Shown here piece by piece: positions 1-6,553 of a stretch of DNA of 16,163 nucleotides; within the stretch, counting starts at the first letter, position 1; the number at the start of each line of letters is the position of its first letter. Origin of the DNA: Acidobacteriaceae bacterium. Lineage in GTDB: Bacteria > Acidobacteriota > Terriglobia > Terriglobales > Acidobacteriaceae. A program made the position numbers and the translations under genes. Below the pieces are notes generated by a model. That model was given only the letters and a program-made list of their open reading frames with translations. It was not told where the DNA came from and searched no databases. The stretch is from assembly GCA_025462785.1 (NCBI GenBank), contig JAOAPG010000407.1:1-16163 (forward strand), read 5' to 3'.

Positions 1-81
1 GAGGGGGCGCGTGGTTTATGTGTTAGTCGCCTGTTAACGACAGTGAGACCCGAAAACTGCGGTTACGCAGAACTGATTCAC

Positions 82-517
82 TTAGTTGTCGATTCGCTGC
101 ACAACTGAGAGAATCTTCCACTCTCCTTTGGATTTCGAAATCGTCATGTAGTCCACCCAATGTGGAGTAGCCAGCTTGGCGGAAGCGATGTCTCCCGCGA
201 CGTCTAGCACACTTATTTGTTCTGTTTGCTCTGCTTGCGGAATATCAGAAGGAACATGGGAGCGCACCTCCCGGACCATTTCCAAAGCTGTTTTCTCTCT
301 GATCGGGATGTCTCCATGAATCATGTGCTTCAGGTATTGAGGATGGAGAGAGGTTTTCTTCCGGGGAGCGTCGCCCGTGTAATAGGCCTCAATGTAGTTC
401 CGAACCGTGGCGGTTACGGCGGACGGTTCGTCTGCGGAAACTTTGTGGTTTTCGGTATGAGCTGAGATGTTGAGAAGCAGCAGGCAAAGGGGCGAAGCCC
501 AGTACGAAACGGTTCAT
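82..517 (-). pseudogene. Exported Lumazine_bd_2 / NTF2-like protein, frameshifted
   Basis: From the ATG at 517, preceded by AGGGAG about 9 nt upstream, the frame begins MNRFVLGFAP, a typical signal-peptide start, but it then runs into an unrelated sequence. The adjacent frame picks up as CLLLLNISAHTENHKVSADE and continues as an alpha+beta domain (TVRNYIEAYYTGD, SLHPQYLKHM, HWVDYMTISKSKGEWKILSV) to the TAA at 82-84. Removing one base from the C4 run (plus-strand G4 at 489-492) joins the two frames into about 144 residues, the normal size for small secreted members of the putative lumazine-binding (NTF2-like) family. Such proteins are usually periplasmic with no proven reaction. I call it a frameshifted gene; a base-calling error in the homopolymer is the alternative. 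The C-terminal part alone (82-324) has an ATG but lacks the first helix and the signal peptide. Confidence 0.72.
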
Positions 518-632
518 AGTCGACGTCTCCCTGGCGGCGAGGTGGTGCTGGCATCGTGATTGTGCCATAGAGATTCCTTCGCTACAACGACACCAAAGTA
601 TATTTGCCTGACGAAAAACCCTTTCGCTGGTC

Positions 633-655
633 ACTCCCCAAGACTTCGGGGTAGT
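633..655 (-). terminator. Weak hairpin after the aldo/keto reductase
   Basis: ACT/AGT and CCCC/GGGG arms pair around an 8-nt loop with one bulged base, about 33 nt past the stop codon of the minus-strand reductase. A short T run follows about 15 nt later on the minus strand. It could be a remnant terminator, but the T run is too far from the stem for a classic intrinsic terminator. The rest of 518-687 shows nothing recognisable. Confidence 0.2.
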
Positions 656-687
656 TGGCGATACATCGATATCGCGTTCCCTCGCGC

Positions 688-1678
688 TTAGCGACCCGTC
701 ATTTGCTCCAGTTTTTCCGGGTAGCGGGCTCCTTCGAGCTTAATCTTTGAAGAGGCGCTATCGATATCACGGAGATCGTCTGGTGTCAGTTCGACTTGAA
801 CCGCTCCAAGGTTTTCTTTCAGACGCTCGAGCTTGGTGGTGCCGGGGATGGGAACGATCCATGGCTTCTGAGCAAGGAGCCATGCAATCGCAATCTGAGC
901 AGGAGTCGCTTTCTTTCGTTCTGCGATCTTCCTAAGCAAATCAACCAAGGCGTGATTCGCTTTTCGAGCCTCCGGTGTAAAGCGAGGCACGACGTTGCGG
1001 AAATCGGTGCTATCGAACTTCGTATTTTCGTCGATCTTACCAGTGAGATATCCCTTGCCAAGAGGACTGTAAGGAACGAATCCGATTCCGAGTTCTTCTA
1101 GTACTGGCAACACTTCTTTTTCAGGGAGTCTCCACCACAGCCAGTATTCGCTCTGAACTGCCGCGACCGGCTGGACTGCAGCGGTGAAGGAGTTGATTCA
1201 GCAAGGTAAAATAAAGCACTTCGGTCTTTCCGAGCCCGGAGTGCAAACCATCCGTCGCGCACACAACCAGCGACGTCTTCGATCGGCACCTTTGGGTCAA
1301 CACGGTGCTTGGTAATACAAGTCAATCACATCGGTCTGGAGGCGTTTGAGCGAGCCCTCGGCCGATTCCTTGATGTGCTCTGGCCGACTATCGAGGGCAG
1401 TCCATTTGCCTCCGTCGTCGGGATTAGGAGCAAAGCCAAACTTGGTTGCTATCACCACCTGATCACGGAACGGAGCAAGAGCCTCACCGACAAGTTCTTC
1501 GTTTGTGAATGGACCGTACACTTCGGCGTTATCGAAGAATGTAACGCCGAGTTCGACGGCCGACCGGATTAGAGAGATCATCTCGTTCTTGTCTGCTGCT
1601 GGGCCGTAGCCGAAGCTCATTCCCATACAGCCAAGCCCAATGGCCCAAATTGCCTTTTCCAAGTTTGCGTTTCTGCAT
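688..1678 (-). pseudogene. Aldo/keto reductase, broken by deletion, insertion and internal inversion
   Basis: Pieces of one NADPH-dependent aldo/keto reductase (TIM barrel, about 330 residues) lie in three minus-strand frames and one plus-strand stretch. The ATG at 1678 has an AGGAAG site and reads MQKRKLGKGNL. About 8 nt appear missing before AIGLGCMGMSFGYGP, which is in the next frame. FFDNAEVYG carries the catalytic Asp and Tyr, and VIATKFGF the Lys. An extra base at 1308 breaks YYQ|HRVDPKVPIEDVAG, which holds the catalytic His. The following segment, about 1181-1264, reads as VKELIQQGKIKHFGLSE... only on the plus strand, so it has been inverted. The frame then resumes as VQPVAAVQSEYW and runs intact through PYSPLGKGYLTG and AIAWLLAQ to MTGR and the TAA at 688-690. 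Expression as an enzyme is not possible in this state. Confidence 0.9.
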
Positions 1679-1817
1679 GGTTACTTCCTCCGAGGCGAGG
1701 AGTTAGTTTGACACAATTCCAGAGAACAGAGGTTCGTCCTGGTGATGCAATCGCTTTGACCGTTTACAGTATTTCCGAACTGTCCAGCTCGCTCGAGGTG
1801 AGAAATACATTTCCCCA

Positions 1818-1846
1818 TTGACAAAACCCAATCCGTTCGTGATAAC
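1818..1846 (+). promoter_or_regulatory. Promoter of the arsR-like gene, probably leaderless
   Basis: TTGACA (1818-1823) and GATAAC (1841-1846) are spaced by exactly 17 bp. The expected transcription start, around 1853, falls 3 nt before the GTG start codon at 1856, so there is no room for a Shine-Dalgarno sequence. A short inverted repeat, TAAC (1843-1846) and GTTA (1852-1855) around TTACC, overlaps the -10 and the start region and could be an autoregulatory operator; this is inference. Confidence 0.55.
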
Positions 1847-1855
1847 TTACCGTTA

Positions 1856-2209
1856 GTGGATACTTACCTACAAGCCGGGCTCGACGCACTGGGTGATGCA
1901 ACACGCATGGCGATCTTTCAAAAGCTCGCAGGCGGGCCTGTCGCCGTCAACGAACTGGCTCGGACACTTCCGTTGAGCCGTCCAGCGGTTTCGCAGCACT
2001 TGCTGGTGCTGAAGGACGTAGGGCTGGTGACCGACAGCAAAGCAGGAACGCGCCGGCTGTATCAGTTGAATCCTGAGGGAGTGGCGCGGCTGCGCGCGCA
2101 TTTCGATCAGATGTGGACCAAGGCGCTGAATGCTTTTCAAGCAGCAGCGGAAAAACAACCATCGGGAGAGAAACATGCCAAACCACGTAGAAGAAGCCGT
2201 CGTACGTAA
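1856..2209 (+). CDS. ArsR-family winged-helix transcriptional regulator
   Basis: The product has 117 residues and a GTG start; no alternative start lies close upstream in frame. ALGDATRMAIFQKLAGG (about residues 11-27) is the usual first helix of ArsR proteins. VAVNELARTLPLSRPAVSQHLLVL (about 29-52) is the helix-turn-helix, with the recognition helix around SRPAVSQHLLVL. VTDSKAGTRRLYQL is the beta wing. No CxC or other metal-site cysteines are present, so this is not a metal sensor; it resembles the ArsR subtype that is co-transcribed with SRPBCC proteins. The C-terminus is a basic tail (KPRRRSRR) that runs 35 nt into the next gene, implying translational coupling. The likely target is its own operon promoter, just upstream. 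Confidence 0.9.
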   Translation: MDTYLQAGLDALGDATRMAIFQKLAGGPVAVNELARTLPLSRPAVSQHLLVLKDVGLVTDSKAGTRRLYQLNPEGVARLRAHFDQMWTKALNAFQAAAEKQPSGEKHAKPRRRSRRT

Positions 2210-2672
2210 GAGCGTTCGCGTAGAGGTGCCGATTGAGCGCGCGTTCAGCGTGTTCGTGGAACAGATGGAGACGTGGTGGCCGGCGACGCATCACATCGGA
2301 AAAACTCCTTTCGAGACGATTTTCGTGGAGCCGCGTGTCGGGGGCCGATGGTACGAGAGAGACGTCGAAGGCAACCTGAACGACTGGGGCAAGGTTTTGG
2401 CGTGGGATCCGCCACATCGAGTTACATTTTCATGGCATGTTGGTCCGGGACACGATCAACCAGATTGGACGTGTGACCCGGATCCGGCTAAGGCGAGTGA
2501 AGTCGAAATTCGATTCACGGCCGAAGGACCGGCAACGACTCTGGTAGAGTTGGAGCACAGCAAGTTAGAGCGTCATGGAGAGGGCTACGAGCAGTTGCGC
2601 GCGATCTTCGATGGACCGGGCGCTTGGGGCGACATTTTGGCGCTGTACGCCAAAGCGGCACAAGGAGACTGA
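2175..2672 (+). CDS. SRPBCC domain protein (AHSA1-like)
   Basis: I chose the ATG at 2175 because GGGAGAG lies 4-10 nt upstream and the protein then begins MPNHVEEAVVRKSVRVEVP, matching the first strand of the fold; a longer frame from 2130 only adds residues encoded by the arsR tail. The product is 165 residues with the START/Bet v1-like hydrophobic-pocket fold of the AHSA1 group: VEVPIERAFSVFVEQMETWW (strand plus helix), FVEPRVGGRWYERD, WGKVLAWDPPHRVTFSW and a C-terminal helix around AWGDILALYAKAA. Ligand and role are unknown. ArsR-SRPBCC pairs are common, and the SRPBCC member is generally assumed to bind a small hydrophobic or stress-related molecule. The gene overlaps the regulator by 35 nt and is followed 5 nt later by a membrane protein gene. 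Confidence 0.88.
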   Translation: MPNHVEEAVVRKSVRVEVPIERAFSVFVEQMETWWPATHHIGKTPFETIFVEPRVGGRWYERDVEGNLNDWGKVLAWDPPHRVTFSWHVGPGHDQPDWTCDPDPAKASEVEIRFTAEGPATTLVELEHSKLERHGEGYEQLRAIFDGPGAWGDILALYAKAAQGD

Positions 2673-2677
2673 TCATC

Positions 2678-3167
2678 ATGAAGTCCACTCTGTTCCTTCG
2701 CATCGCGGCGGTCTTAACATTCATCCACGCGGTCCTGCACACGATCGGCGGAGTCTTTGGCAAGACGGAGCCCGGCCCCGCCACCGTGGCCGTACAGGCG
2801 ATGAAGATGAATCAGTTTCTGCTGATGGGCCAACACGCGGAGCTTTTGGGATTTCTATCGCGGGATGGGGCTGGCCGCTACGATATCTCTCACGGCCGAA
2901 GCGATTCTCTTCTGGCAACTGGGCTCGCTGGCGAAGACGGACGCGCCGCGGCTTCGGCCGATTCTGGCTACGTTTTTGGTTGCGTATTGCGTGCTTGCGG
3001 TGAACTCGTACGCTTACTTCTTTTTGGGACCAGTGATTGCGGAGATCTTCATAGCTGGGTGTCTAGGGATGGGAATTATTAGTGCTAGGTCTCAAGTATC
3101 AGCTCGTGCAAACGCCCGATCACGACATCTTAGAAACCACGTACACGAATTGCCTTACGGAACCTAA
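2678..3167 (+). pseudogene. Small four-helix membrane protein (LIC_13387-like), +1 frameshift
   Basis: The ATG at 2678 lies just after the SRPBCC stop, with AAGGAG at 2661-2666 as ribosome-binding site. The first frame reads MKSTLFLRIAAVLTFIHAVL, then HTIGGVFGKTEPG and MKMNQFLLMG before going off-family. The next frame supplies NTRSFWDFYRGMGLAATISL, then EAILFWQLGSLAKTDAPRLR, PILATFLVAYCVLAVNSYAY and FFLGPVIAEIFIAGCLGMGI. Deleting one C of GGCC at 2829-2832 fuses them into one protein of about 162 residues with four membrane segments. From memory, this matches a family of small integral membrane proteins common in Acidobacteriota beside ArsR/SRPBCC genes; its function is unknown. The C-terminal tail after GIISARSQ is longer than I would expect and may be read-through. 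A one-base sequencing error is the alternative to true decay. Confidence 0.72.
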
Positions 3168-3200
3168 GATTCGCGATATGTTCATTGAAATTTAATCATC

Positions 3201-3527
3201 GTGAGGACAACTGGAGATTCCCGCTTCTTCTCTAATTTGCGACTTATGGAGGAGCAGTATGTCTGTGCGAAGAACGTGTCAAATGCCTTCCTTCCGGGAC
3301 TTTGTGTTCCCTACACCGTCAACGTCGATCCCTCTGGAAGCTTCGTCTATAGCCAGGGGATAACCTCTTCCGGATGTAGTTTCCCGCCGGGAACTACGAA
3401 TACTGCGATCGGATATTCGCTGAATCAGGGAAATGGCTATTTGCTTTCGGTTCCAGGCTCGCCGTTCGCGAATCCGAATCTCCACACAACTAACGTTAGC
3501 GAAGAGAAAGTGCTGGTTACCAGGTAG
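3201..3527 (+). pseudogene. Remnant of a lactonase-type beta-propeller protein
   Basis: An open frame of 108 codons (GTG at 3201, internal ATG at 3246) contains YTVNVDPSGSFVYSQG and AIGYSLNQGNGYLLSVPGSP, the alternating signatures of repeats in the YncE/lactonase-like seven-bladed propellers abundant in Acidobacteriota (VDPSG..VY, then AY.IN..TG.L..V.GSPF). Only about two blades are present instead of seven. There is no signal peptide and no good ribosome-binding site, and the last 16 residues fit no blade. I take it as a leftover fragment rather than a working gene. A distant small secreted protein is possible but less likely. Confidence 0.5.
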
Positions 3528-3588
3528 TTCGTCAATCAACGGGCGTCCTCTTAATTCAACGGCGAGAACAGTTGGCGGATTTTGACCC

Positions 3589-3616
3589 TTGACAATCCCG
3601 AGCTGCGCATTATTCT
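3589..3616 (+). promoter_or_regulatory. Promoter of the VOC gene, probably leaderless
   Basis: A perfect TTGACA (3589-3594) is followed after 16 bp by TATTCT (3611-3616). The ATG at 3623 begins 6 nt after the -10 box, which is where transcription would start, and no Shine-Dalgarno sequence is present. Confidence 0.5.
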
Positions 3617-3622
3617 CAGCCG

Positions 3623-4573
3623 ATGGACTCTAACCCTCGTCTACTGTTCGCTTCCCTGCTGATTGCGTTTTCTCTACCAGCGTTTTCTCAGTCGACAACT
3701 TCTACCTCCTCGCAGCCGTTCACGCGACCGAAGATTGTTGGCGTCGCTCACATTGGACTCAGGACCGATGACATCGCGGCGGCTCGGAAGTTTTATGCGG
3801 GAGTGCTCGGATTCCAGGAGCCTTTTAGCCTGGACAAGCCCGCGGGGGAAGGCACTGGGCTGCTGTTGACCTACTTTAAGGTCAATGATCACCAATACAT
3901 CGAGGTATTCCCTGAACTAAAGGATCCAAAGAAAGACCGGCTCTCTCATATTTCGTTTGAGACTTCGGATGCCGAGCAACTGCGCGCCTATCTTGCCAGT
4001 AAGGGCGTGAAAGTTCCGGAGAAGCTGGACCCGATGCTTGATAGCAATCGCGGCTTTGAAGTGAACGATCCGGACGGGCATGTTGTGGAATTTGTCCAGC
4101 TTATGCCGGGATCGATTCATAGCCGCAACTTCGGGAAGTATCTTCCAGATAGCCGAATTTCGCAGCGGATCATTCACGTCGGAGTCGTGGTGAAAGACCG
4201 CGCGGCTTCGGACCATTTCTATAAAGACATTCTGGGCTTCAAGGAAATCTGGCATGGTGGCATGAAGGACAACGAGACGGACTGGGTTGATATGCGTGTG
4301 CCGGATGGCACGGATTGGCTGGAGTATATGTTGAATGTGCATAATCCTGATGTTCATGAGTTGGGGGTTATGCACCATTTCGCTCTGGGCGTGCCGAGCG
4401 TGAAGGCTGGGTATGAAACTGCGATTGGGCGCGGATACAAAGGGAAAGAAACACCGCAGATCGGGCGTGATGGGAAGTGGCAGTACAACATGTATGATCC
4501 GAATTTCACGAGGGTGGAGTTGATGGAGCCGAAGCCAGTGGAGAAGCCGTGCTGCTCGCCGATGTTGCAGTAG
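3623..4573 (+). CDS. Secreted protein with two VOC (glyoxalase/dioxygenase-fold) domains
   Basis: The product has 316 residues. Residues 1-22 (MDSNPRLLFASLLIAFSLPA, then FS) form a Sec signal peptide ending near AFSQ, followed by a Ser/Thr-rich stretch. VOC domain 1 spans about 38-162: VGVAHIGLRTDDIAAARKFY, YIEVFPEL, RLSHISFET and DPDGHVVEFVQL. VOC domain 2 spans about 181-303: QRIIHVGVVVKDRAASDHFY, DWLEYML, MHHFALGV and YDPNFTRVELMEP. Each domain keeps the metal-ligand positions of the superfamily: His43, His109 and Glu156 in the first; His185, His251 or 252 and Glu299 in the second. The pairing recalls extradiol dioxygenases and glyoxalase-like enzymes, but the substrate cannot be read from sequence. 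A Cys-Cys pair lies near the C-terminus (KPCCSPML). The gene stands alone and converges on truB. Confidence 0.85.
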   Translation: MDSNPRLLFASLLIAFSLPAFSQSTTSTSSQPFTRPKIVGVAHIGLRTDDIAAARKFYAGVLGFQEPFSLDKPAGEGTGLLLTYFKVNDHQYIEVFPELKDPKKDRLSHISFETSDAEQLRAYLASKGVKVPEKLDPMLDSNRGFEVNDPDGHVVEFVQLMPGSIHSRNFGKYLPDSRISQRIIHVGVVVKDRAASDHFYKDILGFKEIWHGGMKDNETDWVDMRVPDGTDWLEYMLNVHNPDVHELGVMHHFALGVPSVKAGYETAIGRGYKGKETPQIGRDGKWQYNMYDPNFTRVELMEPKPVEKPCCSPMLQ

Positions 4574-4623
4574 TTGGTCGAGACCCTTTGGAGGGCCGCG
4601 TGTTTTATTTCGGGGCCGAACGT

Positions 4624-4741
4624 GGCGCTGAAGCGCCGCTCTTCTACATTCTTTACGGGCCGGAGTTTCAGATTTTGCTTGGCCGTCGGCGCACAGATAT
4701 TTCCGAGCGGTGCTCGGCTGGACAGCCGAGGGCGACTGTCC
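4624..4741. repeat. REP-like palindromes between convergent genes
   Basis: The 186-bp gap between the convergent VOC and truB genes holds no gene. It contains GGCGCT-GA-AGCGCC (4624-4637) and CTCGGCTG-GA-CAGCCGAG (4713-4730). A further pair, GGACAG (4720-4725) and CTGTCC (4736-4741), overlaps the second palindrome and could form an alternative hairpin. No T run follows, so these are not classic terminators. Their style matches the palindrome at 15542-15561, suggesting REP/BIME-like intergenic repeats. Confidence 0.45.
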
Positions 4742-4759
4742 CTACGTGAGTTTCGTAAT

Positions 4760-5671
4760 TTATTGATGGTTGCTGTTGGCCAACTGGCGTGCTTCCGTAC
4801 CGAGGACAATCTTGGCGTGGAATAGCGTCCCGGCCACTCGGGTTGCGATCGCGAGCAGTTCCCTTTGTCCTTCGAATACTTTTACCAAACGGGCTTTGGA
4901 GAGTTCTGGCAGGTTTACAGTTTGGCCGCTGCGAATTCTTGCCGCCATTTCCTCGTTCGCGGTCACGCTCGGAAATTCCGGGAGCAGCTTTCGCGGATGG
5001 ATGAGTAGGTCGTCGATGCTTCCCGAATTCATGGCGGACTCTATTTCATCGAAACTATGCGCATCTGCCACTCCGAATTCTCCCACGCTGGTTCGGCGGA
5101 GCGATTCTAGATGCGCTCCGCAGCCGAGTTGCTGGCCCATGTCGTGCGCAATGGATCTTATATAGGTTCCGGATGCGACTCGGGCGCGGAAACTGGCGCG
5201 ATCGTTATCTAGCGCGACGATTTCGAATTCCTTGATTTCGATTTCTACGGGTTGGAGAGTCACTTCCTGCTTCTTGCGCGCCAGTTTATAGGCGGGCACT
5301 CCCTTGATCTTTTTGGCGGAGAACGGCGGCGGTGTTTGCGCAATCACGCCCACGAATTTACTCGCAAGCTCCTGAAGCTGCTGCAAGGAAAAACTGACCG
5401 GCTGTGCGGGAGCGAGTGGCTCGCCCTCTGCATCGTAGGTGTCGGTCGCGAATCCTAGCCGGATTGTCCCTTCGTAAGTCTTTTCGCAGGACGTATAGAA
5501 CTGCGCCAGTCGCGTCAGGTTCCCAATCACGAGTGGCAGGACTCCAGTTGCCATGGGATCGAGCGTTCCCAAGTGTCCGATCGAGCGCTCGTGCAAGATG
5601 CGCCTAGCCCTCCCGACGACATCGTGCGATGTGAATCCTGCGGGCTTGTCGATGATAAGAATGGCGTTCAT
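4760..5671 (-). CDS. truB: tRNA pseudouridine(55) synthase TruB
   Basis: The product has 303 residues and converts U55 of the tRNA T-loop to pseudouridine in the cytoplasm. The N-terminus MNAILIIDKPAGFTSHDVVG is the classic TruB opening (motif I, KP.G.TS). The catalytic motif HLGTLDPMATGVL (33-45) carries the nucleophile Asp38. TYEGTIRLGFATDTYDAEGE is the family's substrate-contact strand region, FSAKKIKGVPAYKLAR the conserved KI.G..AY..AR block, and RVASGTYIRSIAHDMGQQLG the RC.KGTYIRSL-type block. The C-terminal part (about 240-295) is PUA-like. Length is normal. It is usually found with rbfA/infB, but here it is alone between the convergent VOC gene and the divergent rhomboid gene. No strong ribosome-binding site precedes the ATG. 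Confidence 0.97.
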   Translation of the reverse strand: MNAILIIDKPAGFTSHDVVGRARRILHERSIGHLGTLDPMATGVLPLVIGNLTRLAQFYTSCEKTYEGTIRLGFATDTYDAEGEPLAPAQPVSFSLQQLQELASKFVGVIAQTPPPFSAKKIKGVPAYKLARKKQEVTLQPVEIEIKEFEIVALDNDRASFRARVASGTYIRSIAHDMGQQLGCGAHLESLRRTSVGEFGVADAHSFDEIESAMNSGSIDDLLIHPRKLLPEFPSVTANEEMAARIRSGQTVNLPELSKARLVKVFEGQRELLAIATRVAGTLFHAKIVLGTEARQLANSNHQ

Positions 5672-5699
5672 GGCGGGTACGATAAATTGGGCTGATGAT

Positions 5700-5714
5700 T
5701 TGTTAGTCTAACAA
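5700..5714. promoter_or_regulatory. Perfect 15-bp palindrome between divergent truB and rhomboid genes
   Basis: TTGTTAG-T-CTAACAA is a perfect inverted repeat with 7-bp arms, 29 bp upstream of the truB start in the divergent gap. It could be an operator. A palindrome of this size is expected about once by chance in a window of this length, so confidence is low. Confidence 0.25.
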
Positions 5715-5736
5715 GAACGAATCGCGAATTTTGTGA

Positions 5737-5754
5737 GTGGGAGCGCACTCCCAC
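5737..5754. repeat. Stem-loop in the divergent truB/rhomboid gap
   Basis: GTGGGAG (5737-5743) and CTCCCAC (5748-5754) form a 7-bp stem around CGCA. It lies upstream of both genes, so it is not a terminator; it is more likely a REP-like element. A partial copy of the arm, CGTGGGA, recurs near 5774. Confidence 0.4.
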
Positions 5755-5817
5755 GTTTGGCAAAGAACGCGGAACGTGGGACACCGACTCGGTTAAATAA
5801 GAGATTGCGAGACTCGC

Positions 5818-6531
5818 ATGATTCCCATTCGCGACGATACTCCTCGATTCAGCACGCCGTATGTCACGTACTTTCTCGTTGCGCTGAACACCCTCGTCTT
5901 TCTTTATGAACTTTCTATCGGCGCGCAAAGTCATCGCGCTTTGAACCGCTTCATCTTCGAATTCGGCGTCGTGCCCGAGCGAGTTACCGGCGCTTTCAGC
6001 GGAGTTCCGCATTTAAATCTCACGGGCGCCTTTCTTACTATTCTAACCTCCATGTTTCTACACGCTTCGTGGCTGCATATTATCGGCAATATGTGGGTGC
6101 TCTGGATTTTCGGCGACAACATCGAAGATTACCTCGGGCATTTTCAGTTTCTGGTTTTTTATTTAGTTACCGGCTTTGCTGCGGCAATCACGCACATATT
6201 GCTGAATCCGGGATCGAATGTTCCCACAGTTGGAGCGAGCGGCGCAATCGCTGGAGTGATGGGCGCGTATTTCCTCTTGTATCCGAGAGCGCGTGTTCTG
6301 ACTTTGGTGCCGCTGATTATCTTTTTCACGTTTTGGTGGCTGCCGGCGTGGATCGTATTGGGATATTGGTTTCTAATTCAGTTCCTGAGCGGAGCAGCCA
6401 CCAGCATTGCCTATTCAACGCAATCGACTGGCGGGGTAGCCGTCTGGGCGCACGTTGGAGGATTTATCTCCGGGATGATTCTCATAAAGCTCTTCCCTCA
6501 GAGGCAGCGCACTCGGTATGGGACTTGGTAG
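5818..6531 (+). CDS. Rhomboid-family intramembrane serine protease
   Basis: The product has 237 residues and about six membrane segments. The first segment (TYFLVALNTLVFLYEL, 17-32) is followed by a periplasmic loop. SMFLHASWLHIIGNMWVLWI (78-97) holds the conserved H..xN pair (His87, Asn91). FGDNIEDYLGHFQFLVFYLV carries the GD..ED..G signature. GASGAIAGVMGAY (139-151) contains the catalytic Ser141, and VWAHVGGFISGMIL (209-222) the catalytic His212, so the Ser-His dyad is intact. The enzyme would cleave transmembrane substrates in the inner membrane; the substrate is unknown. The start is supported by the family's usual MIPIRD opening, though the ribosome-binding site is weak. It stands alone, divergent from truB and convergent with the diguanylate cyclase gene. 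Confidence 0.95.
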   Translation: MIPIRDDTPRFSTPYVTYFLVALNTLVFLYELSIGAQSHRALNRFIFEFGVVPERVTGAFSGVPHLNLTGAFLTILTSMFLHASWLHIIGNMWVLWIFGDNIEDYLGHFQFLVFYLVTGFAAAITHILLNPGSNVPTVGASGAIAGVMGAYFLLYPRARVLTLVPLIIFFTFWWLPAWIVLGYWFLIQFLSGAATSIAYSTQSTGGVAVWAHVGGFISGMILIKLFPQRQRTRYGTW

Positions 6532-6553
6532 GATTACGGCGCTTGTCTTATAC

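Noticed and set aside
28..45. TCGCCTGTTAACGACA resembles TCGCCTGTTAATGACA near 11385, hinting at attachment sites or direct repeats.
   Set aside because: Only about 16 bases match with one difference, no integrase or transposase lies between, and short matches like this are expected by chance.
389..634. Minus-strand open frame upstream of the Lumazine_bd_2-like gene.
   Set aside because: Its middle (MNRFVLGFA) is the true signal-peptide start; the upstream extension has no ribosome-binding site or family signal and its downstream end is out of frame.
1947..2417. 156-codon minus-strand frame across the arsR-like and SRPBCC genes.
   Set aside because: It is antisense to two clearly recognised proteins and has no family features.
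3917..4378. 153-codon minus-strand frame inside the VOC gene.
   Set aside because: It is a shadow of the VOC coding frame, antisense to a conserved domain pair.
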